Below are positions 31,720 to 40,063 of a stretch of DNA of 64,000 nt, one piece after another (within the stretch, counting starts at the first letter, position 1; each line of letters begins with the position of its first letter). The notes beneath the pieces are model-generated. The model saw nothing but the letters and a program-made list of their open reading frames with translations, had not been told where the DNA came from and made no database searches. The position numbers and the translations under genes are program-made. The DNA comes from Actinomadura macrotermitis (GTDB lineage Bacteria > Actinomycetota > Actinomycetes > Streptosporangiales > Streptosporangiaceae): the NCBI RefSeq assembly GCF_009604375.1, contig NZ_WEGH01000002.1:830073-894072 (forward strand), given 5' to 3'.

Positions 31720-34700
31720 GTGAGCGAGACCGTGACCCCCGATGCCGAGGCCGGGCTCGACCACGGCACCTACGAAGTGCTGCGCGCCCGGCTCGCCGGG
31801 CAGGCCGCCGAGCTGGCCGGGCGCGCCGAGCGGCTGAACGCGCGCCGCCTCGAGGTGTTCGGGGGGACCGAGCTGCGGCTGCTCGGCACCGAGCGGATCC
31901 GCACCGAGCAGAACTGCGTGCCGCGCGACGTGGTGTCGGTCGGCGGGCTGATGCTGTTCGGCTACAACGTGTTCCTCGGGCTGAAGCCCGAGACCGAGGT
32001 CGGCGACGTCTTCTCGCTGCACCGCTTCACCGGCGGCGACGACGGCTTCGCCTTCGAGACCGCCCGCCTGGACGCGGTGCCCGGCCTGCTCGACGACCCG
32101 CGCTTCACCCGCGACTTCACCGAGATGTACCGGTACTACCGGCAGGCGCGGCTGCTCCAGCTGCGGCGGGTCGAGGGCCGCCTCCTCGCGGTGTTCCAGA
32201 CCGGTCCGCGCCTGGCGGACGTGCGGGTGCTGCGCTGGCGGATCGGCGCCGACGACAGCGTGGCGTACGAGGACAACCGCGGCGAGCGCGACCACGTCTT
32301 CCCGCCGGCGCACGACTTCGCGTGGACCGCGACGACCCGCGACGACCACGTCCTCGGCCGGCACCCGCACATCTCCATCGGCGGCGAGGTGTTCGTCGAG
32401 ACGGTCGGCGGCGACCTCACCGTCAAGATCGAGGACAACACCGAGACCGGCGCGGGCATCTACAGCGAGCCGGTCGACGAGCCGCTGCAGAGCCTCGCCG
32501 ACGCCGACGTGCGGTACGCCCGCGTCGGCGCGCTCATCCTGCTGCGGATCCGGCCCTACAACGAGGCCGCGTGCCGCTACCTGGTGTTCAACACCCGCAC
32601 CAAGGACGTGGTGCGGCTCGACGGCATCGAGCAGGCGTGCCGGCGGCTGCCCGACGACCACGGGATCATCTTCCCGGGCGGGTACTACCTGGACACCGGC
32701 GTCGCCAAGACCTTCGACGGCGACGTCACCGGCCTGGAGTACGAGCGCGCCGTGCGCTCGCCCAACGGCGAGGACGTGCTGTACGTCTTCCACTCCCGCG
32801 AGGACGGCCGCTCGCTGCTGCTGCCCTACAACGTGATCCGCAAGGCCGTCGCCACCCCGGTCACCTGCCACGGCTTCTCGCTGTTCGACGACGGCACGCT
32901 GGTGGCGCTGCGGGCGTTCTCCGACGAGGCGGGCCGGGTGCACCCGGTGCAGGTGTGGCGCACCCCGCTGGTGTCGGACGCGCACGCCGCCGCGCAGCCC
33001 GCCGGCACCGGCCCGCTGGAGCGGGTGGGCAACGCCGACCTGGTGCGCGGCATCTCCGACTGCCTGTCGATCAACCGGATGACGACGGAGATGTCGCCGT
33101 CGACCGAGGTGTTCGAGGCGCTCATCGCGGCCTGCGAGCGGACCGCCGACCGGTTCCACTGGCTCGGCGACGCCGAGCTGGAGGACCTGGCGGCGCCGCT
33201 CGCGGAGGTCCGCACCACCGCCGGGCAGGCGCTGGCCGAGTACGAGAACGTCCGCGCCCTCACCGCGCAGGCCGCCGCGGCCGTCGCCGAGGCCGCCGAG
33301 CAGGCCGGCGGGCTGGTGCGGCGCGCGCAGGTCGAGACGCCCGGCACCGCCGGCGGGTGGGCCGAGCAGCTCGCCGGGCTGCGCCGCGCGCAGGGCCGGG
33401 TGGAGACGCTGCGGGAGCTGCGCTACGCCGACACCGCGCGGATCGACGCGCTGGCGGCGGAGCTGGAGTCCGGGCTGGACACCGCCGGGCAGCGCGCGGT
33501 CGGGTTCCTGCAGCGCGCGGACGCCTTCACCGGCTACCACGCCGAGGTCGACGGGCTGGCCACCGAGGCGGGCGCCATCGCGACCGTCGCCGAGGCCGGC
33601 CCGCTCACCGAGCGGCTGACCGCGCAGGCCGAGGGGCTGGAGGTCGTCACCGAGGTCGTCGGCGCACTCGACATCGCCGACGCCACGGTCCGCACCGCGA
33701 TCCTGGAGCGGGTCGGGGAGGTGCTGGCCGGGCTCAACCGGGCCCGCGCCGTCCTGGAGAACCGGCGGCGGGAGCTGCTGGACGCCGAGGGCCGCACCGC
33801 GTTCGCCGCCGAGTTCGCGCTGCTCGACCAGGCCATCGCCGGTGCCCTGTCTACAGCCGCCACCCCGGAACGGTGCGACGAGCAACTGGGGCGGCTGCTG
33901 CTGCAGCTGGAGACGCTGGAGTCGCGATTCGCCGACTTCGACGATTTTCTCGCCGACCTGGAAAGCAAGCGCACCGACGTCTACGAGGCGTTCTCCACAC
34001 GCAAGCAGTCGCTGCTGGACGAGCGCGCGCGCCGCGCCGGCCGTCTCGCCGAATCCGCGGACCGCATCCTGGCGGGCGTCCGCCGCCGCGCCGCCGGGCT
34101 GGCCTCCCTGGAGGAGGTCAACACCTACTTCACCACCGACGCCATGGTGGCCCGGCTGCGCACGGTGGCGGGCGAGCTGCGCGAGCTCGGCGACCAGGTG
34201 CGGGCCGAGGAGCTGGAGGGCCGGGTCAAGGCGGCCCGGCAGGAGGCCGGGCGGGCGCTGCGCGACCGGCTCGACCTGTACGGCGACGACGGCACCACCG
34301 TCCGGCTCGGCCGGCACCGCTTCGCGGTCAACACCCAGCCGGTCGAGCTGACGCTCGTCCCGCACGAGGACACGATGGCGTTCGCCGTCACCGCGACCGA
34401 CTACCGCGACCCCGTCACCGACGAGGGCTTCGCCGCGACCCGGCCGTTCTGGCGGCAGGCGCTGGTCTCCGAGACCGAGGAGGTGTACCGCGCCGAGTAC
34501 CTCGCCGCCTCCCTCCTGTCCGACGAGGGACCCCGGCTGCAGGAGGCCGCCGCCACCCCCGGCGCGCTGCTCGACCTGGTCCGGGCCGCGGCCGCCGACC
34601 GCTACGACGAGGGCTACGAGCGCGGCGTCCACGACCACGACGCCGCCGCGATCCTCACCGCCGCGCTGAACCTGCACGCCAAGGCCGGGCTGCTGCGCTA

Positions 34701-36606
34701 CCCGGTGGACGCGCGGGCCGCCGCCCAGTGGTTCTGGGCATACGGGACCGAGGAGCACGAGCGGACGGGCTGGGCCGTCCGGGCCGCGTCCCTGGCGCGG
34801 GCGCGCGCGACGTTCGGCGCCGCCGGGGCCGTCGGCGAGCTGGCGGCCGAGCTGGCCGGCGCCGTCGCCGCGTTCGCCGAGCGCGCCGAACTCGCCGCCG
34901 ACGCCGCCCTGGCCGCCGAGTACCTGGCCGAGGAGCTGGCCGGCACGCCCGCCGGGTTCGTGACCGGCCCCGGCGCGCGCACCCTGCTGGACGACTTCCG
35001 CCGCGCGCTCGGCGCCGGCCTCGCCGACTTCGAGCACGACCTGAAGGCGCTCGGCGACGGCCCCTTCACCGCCCGCCGCCGGCTCGCCGAGGCGTGGCTG
35101 CGGTCCTTCGCCGCCTCCCCGGACCTGCCCGAGGCCGCCGCCGTCCTGGTCACCGGGTCCGCCCTGGAGCGCTACGACTCCGCCGCCCCGCTGACCGAGA
35201 CCGTCGACGGGCTGCTCGGCACCCACCCGCGCCTCACCGGCCGCGCCCTGGAGGTGCGGCTGGACGAGCTGCTCACCCGGACCCGGCGCTTCCGCACCGA
35301 GCGCGTCCCGGCCTACCGCGCCTACCAGCGGCGCCGCAACGAGCTCGTCGCCGCCGAGCAGCGCCGGCTCCGGCTGGAGGAGTACCGGCCGCGGGTGATG
35401 AGCACCTTCGTCCGCAACCGGCTGGTCGACGAGGCGTACCTGCCGCTGATCGGCGACAACCTCGCCAAGCAGCTCGGCGCGGCCGGCGACGGCAAGCGCA
35501 CCGACCAGATGGGGATGCTGCTGCTCATCTCGCCGCCCGGCTACGGCAAGACGACCCTGATGGAGTACGTCGCCGAACGGCTCGGGCTGGTGCTGGTGAA
35601 GGTCAACGGGCCCGCGCTCGGCCACGCCGTCACCTCGCTGGACCCGGCCGAGGCGCCGAACGCCACCGCCCGCCAGGAGGTGGAGAAGATCTCGTTCGCG
35701 CTGGAGATGGGCAACAACGTGCTGCTCTACCTCGACGACATCCAGCACACCTCGCCCGAGCTGCTGCAGAAGTTCATCTCGCTCTGCGACGCCCAGCGCC
35801 GCATCGAGGGCGTCTGGGAGGGCGCGACCCGCACCTACGACCTGCGCGGCAAGCGCTTCGCCGTCTGCATGGCCGGCAACCCCTACACCGAGTCCGGGCA
35901 GCGGTTCCGCATCCCCGACATGCTCGCCAACCGCGCCGACGTGTGGAACCTCGGCGACGTCCTGTCGGGCAAGGAGGACCTGTTCGCGCTCAGCTACATC
36001 GAGAACGCGCTCACCTCCAACGCCGTGCTGGCGCCGCTGTCGACCGGCGACCGCGGCGACGTGGAGCTGCTGGCCCGCCTCGCCGCGGGCGACACCTCGG
36101 TGCGGCCCGACCGGCTCACCCGCCCCTACTCCCAGGCCGAGCTGGACCAGATCCTGGCCGTGCTGGGCAAGCTGCTGCGCGTCCGCGAGGTCGTCCTCGC
36201 CGTCAACCGCGCCTACATCGACTCGGCCGCCCGGTCCGACGCCTCCCGCACCGAGCCGCCGTTCCGGCTGCAGGGCTCCTACCGCGACATGAACAAGCTC
36301 GCCGAGCGCATCGTCCCGGTCATGAACGACGCCGAGCTCGAGGCCGCGATCGACGACCACTACCGCGCGGAGGCACAGACCCTGACCTCGGGCGCGGAGG
36401 CGAACATGCTGAAGCTCGCCGAACTCCGCGGCACCCTCACCCCGGAGAAGTCCGCCCGCTGGGCCGAGGTCAAGTCCGCCTACCTGCGCGACCGCGCCCT
36501 GGGCGGCGACACCGACGACCCGATGACCCGCGCGGTCGGTGCCCTGGGCCTCCTGGCCGACCGGGCCGCCGCCATCGAGACCGCCATCCGGGAGCGGCAG
36601 TTGTAA
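31720..36606 (+). CDS. Giant AAA ATPase, 'DNA repair ATPase' (DUF3686) family
   Basis: The 1628-residue protein starts at GTG 31720 with AAGGAGA 8 bp upstream. The N-terminal 450 residues form a DUF3686-type beta-rich region (TELRLLGTERIRTEQNCVPR; FPPAHDFAW; EVFVETVGGD). Long helical segments fill about 480-1200. An AAA ATPase module sits at the C-terminus: Walker A SPPGYGKTTLM near 1274, Walker B NVLLYLDDIQHTSPELL near 1334, sensor-like CMAGNPYTESGQRFRI, then a helical tail. Homologues annotated as DNA repair ATPase cluster with flotillin and NfeD-like genes, so a membrane-associated remodelling machine is more likely than a classical repair enzyme. No signal peptide. The biological substrate is unknown. 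Confidence 0.88.
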   Translation: MSETVTPDAEAGLDHGTYEVLRARLAGQAAELAGRAERLNARRLEVFGGTELRLLGTERIRTEQNCVPRDVVSVGGLMLFGYNVFLGLKPETEVGDVFSLHRFTGGDDGFAFETARLDAVPGLLDDPRFTRDFTEMYRYYRQARLLQLRRVEGRLLAVFQTGPRLADVRVLRWRIGADDSVAYEDNRGERDHVFPPAHDFAWTATTRDDHVLGRHPHISIGGEVFVETVGGDLTVKIEDNTETGAGIYSEPVDEPLQSLADADVRYARVGALILLRIRPYNEAACRYLVFNTRTKDVVRLDGIEQACRRLPDDHGIIFPGGYYLDTGVAKTFDGDVTGLEYERAVRSPNGEDVLYVFHSREDGRSLLLPYNVIRKAVATPVTCHGFSLFDDGTLVALRAFSDEAGRVHPVQVWRTPLVSDAHAAAQPAGTGPLERVGNADLVRGISDCLSINRMTTEMSPSTEVFEALIAACERTADRFHWLGDAELEDLAAPLAEVRTTAGQALAEYENVRALTAQAAAAVAEAAEQAGGLVRRAQVETPGTAGGWAEQLAGLRRAQGRVETLRELRYADTARIDALAAELESGLDTAGQRAVGFLQRADAFTGYHAEVDGLATEAGAIATVAEAGPLTERLTAQAEGLEVVTEVVGALDIADATVRTAILERVGEVLAGLNRARAVLENRRRELLDAEGRTAFAAEFALLDQAIAGALSTAATPERCDEQLGRLLLQLETLESRFADFDDFLADLESKRTDVYEAFSTRKQSLLDERARRAGRLAESADRILAGVRRRAAGLASLEEVNTYFTTDAMVARLRTVAGELRELGDQVRAEELEGRVKAARQEAGRALRDRLDLYGDDGTTVRLGRHRFAVNTQPVELTLVPHEDTMAFAVTATDYRDPVTDEGFAATRPFWRQALVSETEEVYRAEYLAASLLSDEGPRLQEAAATPGALLDLVRAAAADRYDEGYERGVHDHDAAAILTAALNLHAKAGLLRYPVDARAAAQWFWAYGTEEHERTGWAVRAASLARARATFGAAGAVGELAAELAGAVAAFAERAELAADAALAAEYLAEELAGTPAGFVTGPGARTLLDDFRRALGAGLADFEHDLKALGDGPFTARRRLAEAWLRSFAASPDLPEAAAVLVTGSALERYDSAAPLTETVDGLLGTHPRLTGRALEVRLDELLTRTRRFRTERVPAYRAYQRRRNELVAAEQRRLRLEEYRPRVMSTFVRNRLVDEAYLPLIGDNLAKQLGAAGDGKRTDQMGMLLLISPPGYGKTTLMEYVAERLGLVLVKVNGPALGHAVTSLDPAEAPNATARQEVEKISFALEMGNNVLLYLDDIQHTSPELLQKFISLCDAQRRIEGVWEGATRTYDLRGKRFAVCMAGNPYTESGQRFRIPDMLANRADVWNLGDVLSGKEDLFALSYIENALTSNAVLAPLSTGDRGDVELLARLAAGDTSVRPDRLTRPYSQAELDQILAVLGKLLRVREVVLAVNRAYIDSAARSDASRTEPPFRLQGSYRDMNKLAERIVPVMNDAELEAAIDDHYRAEAQTLTSGAEANMLKLAELRGTLTPEKSARWAEVKSAYLRDRALGGDTDDPMTRAVGALGLLADRAAAIETAIRERQL

Positions 36607-36610
36607 AAAC

Positions 36611-36623
36611 GAAAACCGTTGTC
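36611..36623. promoter_or_regulatory. Candidate Zur box upstream of the permease/DUF1980 operon
   Basis: GAAAACCGTTGTC matches the actinobacterial Zur core GAAAACGATTTTC at 10 of 13 positions and sits 38 bp before the permease start, within the only space available for a promoter. Permease/DUF1980 pairs are often metal-regulated. Confidence 0.4.
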
Positions 36624-36660
36624 GGTGGTAGGTTCGTCGCGGCCGGATGAGGGAGGGCCC

Positions 36661-37668
36661 GTGACGAGACCGGCGGACGTGCTGGACGACTCCACGCTGC
36701 CACCGCCCGAATGGGCGCCCCGGCGCGGGTCCGGGGTGCCGTGGGTGTTCGGCGGGCTCCTCGTGGTGCTGGTCGCCGGGCGGCTTTGGGTGGCGCCGCG
36801 GCTCGACGCCGCCGCGCTGGACGCCTGGACCACGGTCTTCGTGGCGATCTGCGTGCAGGCGCTGCCGTTCCTGGTGTTCGGCGTGGCCCTGTCGGCGGCG
36901 ATCACGGCGTTCGTGCCCGCGCGGGTGTGGACACGGGTGCTGCCCGCGCGGCCTGCGGCGGCCGTGCCGGTGGCGGGCGCGCTCGGCGCCGTGCTGCCCG
37001 GGTGCGAGTGCGCCTCGGTACCGGTCGCGGGCGGGCTGATGGCGCGCGGGGTCACGCCGGCGGCCGCGCTGACGTTCCTGCTGGCCGCCCCCGCGATCAA
37101 CCCGGTCGTGCTGGTCGCGACGGCGATCGCGTTCCCCGGGTCGCCGTCGATGGTGGCCGCCCGGTTCGGCGCGTCGCTGCTGGTGGCGGTGCTGGCCGGG
37201 TGGACGTGGGCGCTGTTCGGGCGGGGGCTGCGGGTGCCGCCGCGGCCCGAGGCGCACGGCGGCGCGGCGCGCTGGGACGCGTTCCGGCAGGCCATGCGGC
37301 ACGACCTGATGCACGCGGGCGGCTTCCTGGTGGTCGGCGGGATCGCCGCGGCGACCATCAACGTGGTCGTGCCGGCCGGGTGGGTGGCCGGGGTCGCCGG
37401 GGTGCCGGTCGTGTCGGTGCTGACGCTGGCGGTGCTGGCCGTCCTGATGAGCATCTGCTCCGAGGCCGACGCCTTCGTCGCCGCGAGCCTGACCCAGTTC
37501 TCGCCGACCGCCAAGCTGGCGTTCCTGGTGGTGGGGCCGATGGTGGACCTGAAGCTGATCGCGCTGCAGGCGGGGTTCTTCGGGCGGCGGTTCGCGCTGC
37601 GGTTCGTGCCGCTCACCTTCGTGCTCGCGGTGACGGTCAGCCTGGTCGTGGGCGAGGTGTTCCTGTGA
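36661..37668 (+). CDS. Permease of the ArsP/COG0701 (YcgR-like) family
   Basis: The 335-residue membrane protein has about eight to ten helices. It contains the signature ALGAVLPGCECASVPVAGGL then GVTPAAALTFLLAAPAINPV, duplicated in weaker form later (AVLMSICSEADAFVAASLTQ), with conserved Cys residues in CECAS and ICSEAD. GTG 36661 has GGAGGG 6-8 bp upstream and sits right after the Zur-like box. The next gene, a DUF1980 protein, overlaps by 4 bp. This two-gene pair corresponds to B. subtilis ycgR/ycgQ and is thought to handle metal ions, perhaps zinc; direction and substrate are not shown by the sequence. Confidence 0.85.
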   Translation: MTRPADVLDDSTLPPPEWAPRRGSGVPWVFGGLLVVLVAGRLWVAPRLDAAALDAWTTVFVAICVQALPFLVFGVALSAAITAFVPARVWTRVLPARPAAAVPVAGALGAVLPGCECASVPVAGGLMARGVTPAAALTFLLAAPAINPVVLVATAIAFPGSPSMVAARFGASLLVAVLAGWTWALFGRGLRVPPRPEAHGGAARWDAFRQAMRHDLMHAGGFLVVGGIAAATINVVVPAGWVAGVAGVPVVSVLTLAVLAVLMSICSEADAFVAASLTQFSPTAKLAFLVVGPMVDLKLIALQAGFFGRRFALRFVPLTFVLAVTVSLVVGEVFL

Positions 37669-38339
37669 AGCGGGCGGCGCAGGACCTGCTGATGATCCTG
37701 CTCGGCGGGACGGCGCTGTGGCTGGTCTTCAGCGGCGAGTACACCGACTACGTCAAGCCCGGGCTGCGGATCCCGCTGGTCGCGGCGGCCGTGGTGCTCG
37801 TCCTGCTGGGCGCCGCCGGGCTGCTGCGCGACTCGGGCGAGGGCCACCACCACGCGCCCCGGGTGGCGTGGCTGCTCTGCCTGCCGGTGCTGGCCGTGTT
37901 CGTGATCGCGCCGCCCGCGCTCGGCGCGTTCACCGCCGGGCGGGCCGTCGCGCGCCCCGCCCCGCCTCCCGCCGGCGACGCGGGTGCGCTGGACGCCGGC
38001 GCGGGGCCGGTCACGTTGACGCTGGGGGAGTTCATCTGGCGGGCCTACGAGGCGCAGACCGGCCAGCCCTCCAACATCGCCAACGTGCCGGTGCGGCTGG
38101 TCGGGTTCGTCAGGCCCGCCAAGGACGGCTGGTACCTGACGCGGCTGAAGATGAACTGCTGCGCGGGCGACGCTATCCCGTTCCAGGTGCGGGTCCGGGG
38201 GCTCCCCCGGCCGCGGGCCGGTTCGTGGGTCGAGGTCGTCGGCGTCTGGGCGCCCCGCAAGGACGGGCAGGCCGACGCGCAGGACATCGGCGGGCGGGAA
38301 GTGCAACCGGTGAAGAAGCCGGAGAACCCCTACGAGTGA
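37665..38339 (+). CDS. DUF1980/TIGR03943 permease-subunit protein (YcgQ-like)
   Basis: The 224-residue protein starts at GTG 37665, overlapping the permease stop (GTGA). The N-terminal half has two or three helices (DLLMILLGGTALWLVFSGEY; IPLVAAAVVLVLLGAAGLL; LLCLPVLAVFVIAPPAL), with a His-rich loop EGHHHAP between them. The C-terminal half is the soluble DUF1980 domain (VPVRLVGFVRPAKDGWYLTR; LKMNCCAGDAIPFQVRV), with the conserved Cys-Cys pair. The His cluster and CC pair are plausible metal sites. It ends convergent with the methyltransferase gene, overlapping by 10 bp. Confidence 0.88.
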   Translation: MKRAAQDLLMILLGGTALWLVFSGEYTDYVKPGLRIPLVAAAVVLVLLGAAGLLRDSGEGHHHAPRVAWLLCLPVLAVFVIAPPALGAFTAGRAVARPAPPPAGDAGALDAGAGPVTLTLGEFIWRAYEAQTGQPSNIANVPVRLVGFVRPAKDGWYLTRLKMNCCAGDAIPFQVRVRGLPRPRAGSWVEVVGVWAPRKDGQADAQDIGGREVQPVKKPENPYE

Positions 38340-39097
38340 AGCCCGACTCCCCCGTACATGAGGGAGCGGGCCGGGTTGGCGGACCGCGCGCGCCATTGGG
38401 CGGTGAGGACGACGCCCGGTGGGAGGAGGGTCAGGCCGTCGAAGTAGGCGGTGATCTGGCGGCGGGTGCGGGGGGTGAGGACGGTGCCGCAGCCCTTGCC
38501 GTAGCGGGCGGCGGCCGCGGCCGTGCGGGTGGGGAGGACGTCGGCGGTCGCGTGGGTGAGGACCAGCGCGCCGCCCGGCGGGAGGGCGGCACGGAGCTCG
38601 GCGACGACGCCCGCCGGGTCGTCGGCGCCCGGCAGGTGGTGCACGACGGCGCCGAGCAGCACCGCGACCGGGCGGTCCCAGTCGAGGGTGGCGGCGGCGA
38701 GGCCGAGCAGCTCGGCGGGCTTGCGCAGGTCGGCCTGGAAGGCGGTGACGTCGCTGTCGTCGGCCATGATGGCGCGCGCATGGGTGATCACGATGGGGTC
38801 GTGGTCGACGTAGACGGTGCGCGCGCCCGGGGCGTGCCGGGCCGCGATCTGGTGCACGTTGTCGCCGGTCGGCAGGCCGCAGCCGATGTCGAGGAACTGG
38901 CGCACGCCGAGGCCGCCGAGGACGGCGACGGCGCGCGCGAGGAAGGCGCGGTTCTCGCGCGCGGCCGTCTCCAGGTGCGGCTGGAGCTCCAGCAGCTCAC
39001 CGGCGAGCGTGCGGTCGGGCAGGTAGTTGTCCTTGCCGCCGAGCAGGCGGTCGTAGACGCGGGCCTCGCAGGCGTGACGGCTGACCGGTGGCTTCAT
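38330..39097 (-). CDS. DUF574-family SAM-dependent methyltransferase
   Basis: The 255-residue protein starts PPVSRHACEARVYDRLLGGK DNY, the hallmark of DUF574 (PF04672) methyltransferases. These are abundant in actinobacteria and of mostly unknown substrate. SAM motif I is FLDIGCGLPTGDN near 69, motif II is VYVDHDPIV, and post-motif is VAVLLGAVVHHLPGADDPAG. GGGAGG precedes ATG 39097 with good spacing, and a TATACT-like -10 (CATACT on the minus strand) lies near 39142. It is a monocistronic gene between the permease pair and the glycerol operon. Confidence 0.88.
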   Translation of the reverse strand: MKPPVSRHACEARVYDRLLGGKDNYLPDRTLAGELLELQPHLETAARENRAFLARAVAVLGGLGVRQFLDIGCGLPTGDNVHQIAARHAPGARTVYVDHDPIVITHARAIMADDSDVTAFQADLRKPAELLGLAAATLDWDRPVAVLLGAVVHHLPGADDPAGVVAELRAALPPGGALVLTHATADVLPTRTAAAAARYGKGCGTVLTPRTRRQITAYFDGLTLLPPGVVLTAQWRARSANPARSLMYGGVGLHS

Positions 39098-39229
39098 GAC
39101 CGACCTCCCAGAAAGAATCTAAGGAGGAAGACCGACCGGAAGTATGGCCGGAAAAGACCGTTTAAACCGGAAATCCTGCATGGGCTGCAACGATGACCAT
39201 GACTCGGGTTGACTCATGGCCACATGCGG

Positions 39230-40063
39230 TCAGCGGGTCAGCCAGGCGGCCAGGTCGGCCTCCACCTCGTCCCGGTTGGTCTCGTTGAGGATCTCGTGGC
39301 GGGCGCCGGCGTAGGTCCGGTAGGTGACGTCGGTGAGCCCGGCGTCCCGGTAGCGCTGGACGAGCAGGTCCGACAGGGCGAGCCCGCCGTTCAGCGGGTC
39401 GCGGTCGCCGACGGCGACGTAGAGCGGCAGGTCCTTGGGGACCGCGGCCGGGTCCACCAGGCGGGCGGTGGCGTTGATCAGGTCGCCCATGCCCTGGTCG
39501 TCGAGCTCGAACCCGCACCAGGGGTCGGCGACGTAGGCGTCGACCTGCGCCTCGTCGCGGCTCAGCCAGTCGGCGGGGGTGCGGGCGGGCTGGAACGGGG
39601 CGTTGAACGCGGCGAGGACGTCGCCGCCGGCCTCGGCGAGCGCGCCGAACAGGCCGTCCAGCGCGGTGGTGCCGGTCATCGCGACGCCGTCCAGCAGGTC
39701 GGCGTGGTCGAGGATGTACTGCTGGGCGGCGAACGAGCCGAGGCTGTGCCCGAGCAGCACGACGGGCAGGCCCGGGTGGCGGTCGCGGACCAGGCGGGTG
39801 AGCGCCACCATGTCGGCGACCAGCAGGTTCCAGCCGTCCTCACCCAGGTGGCCGGGCTTGCCCTGCATCGTCCGGCCGTGACCGCGGTGGTCGTCGGCGT
39901 AGACGGTGTAGCCGAGCCCGTTGAGCGTCCCGGCCAGGTGGGCGTAGCGGGCGGCGTGCTCGCCCATGCCGTGGGAGAGCTGCACGATCCCGCGCGGCTC
40001 GCCCGGCGCGGGCCACTCGTGGACGTGGATCTCCAGGCCGTCGGTGCTGGTGAAGGTGAACAT
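39230..40063 (-). CDS. Monoacylglycerol lipase-like alpha/beta hydrolase
   Basis: The 277-residue hydrolase has the nucleophile elbow LLGHSLGSFAAQ (Ser near 109), acid VGDRDPLNG and His in GARHEILNE, completing the triad. The oxyanion motif is LSHGMGEHAARY. This is the Hydrolase_4/monoglyceride lipase group, which cleaves monoacylglycerol to fatty acid and glycerol; lysophospholipids are also possible. It is cytoplasmic, with no signal peptide. The start ATG follows the glpD TAG directly (TAGATG), with GAGGAG upstream, so it is the last gene of the glycerol operon. It probably feeds glycerol to GlpK. Confidence 0.9.
   Translation of the reverse strand: MFTFTSTDGLEIHVHEWPAPGEPRGIVQLSHGMGEHAARYAHLAGTLNGLGYTVYADDHRGHGRTMQGKPGHLGEDGWNLLVADMVALTRLVRDRHPGLPVVLLGHSLGSFAAQQYILDHADLLDGVAMTGTTALDGLFGALAEAGGDVLAAFNAPFQPARTPADWLSRDEAQVDAYVADPWCGFELDDQGMGDLINATARLVDPAAVPKDLPLYVAVGDRDPLNGGLALSDLLVQRYRDAGLTDVTYRTYAGARHEILNETNRDEVEADLAAWLTR

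Noticed and set aside
29569-37314. A 2581-codon open frame on the minus strand opposite the flotillin and giant ATPase genes
   Set aside because: It is the GC-rich mirror of two well-supported plus-strand genes, has repetitive low-complexity composition and no domain, and starts inside the permease gene.
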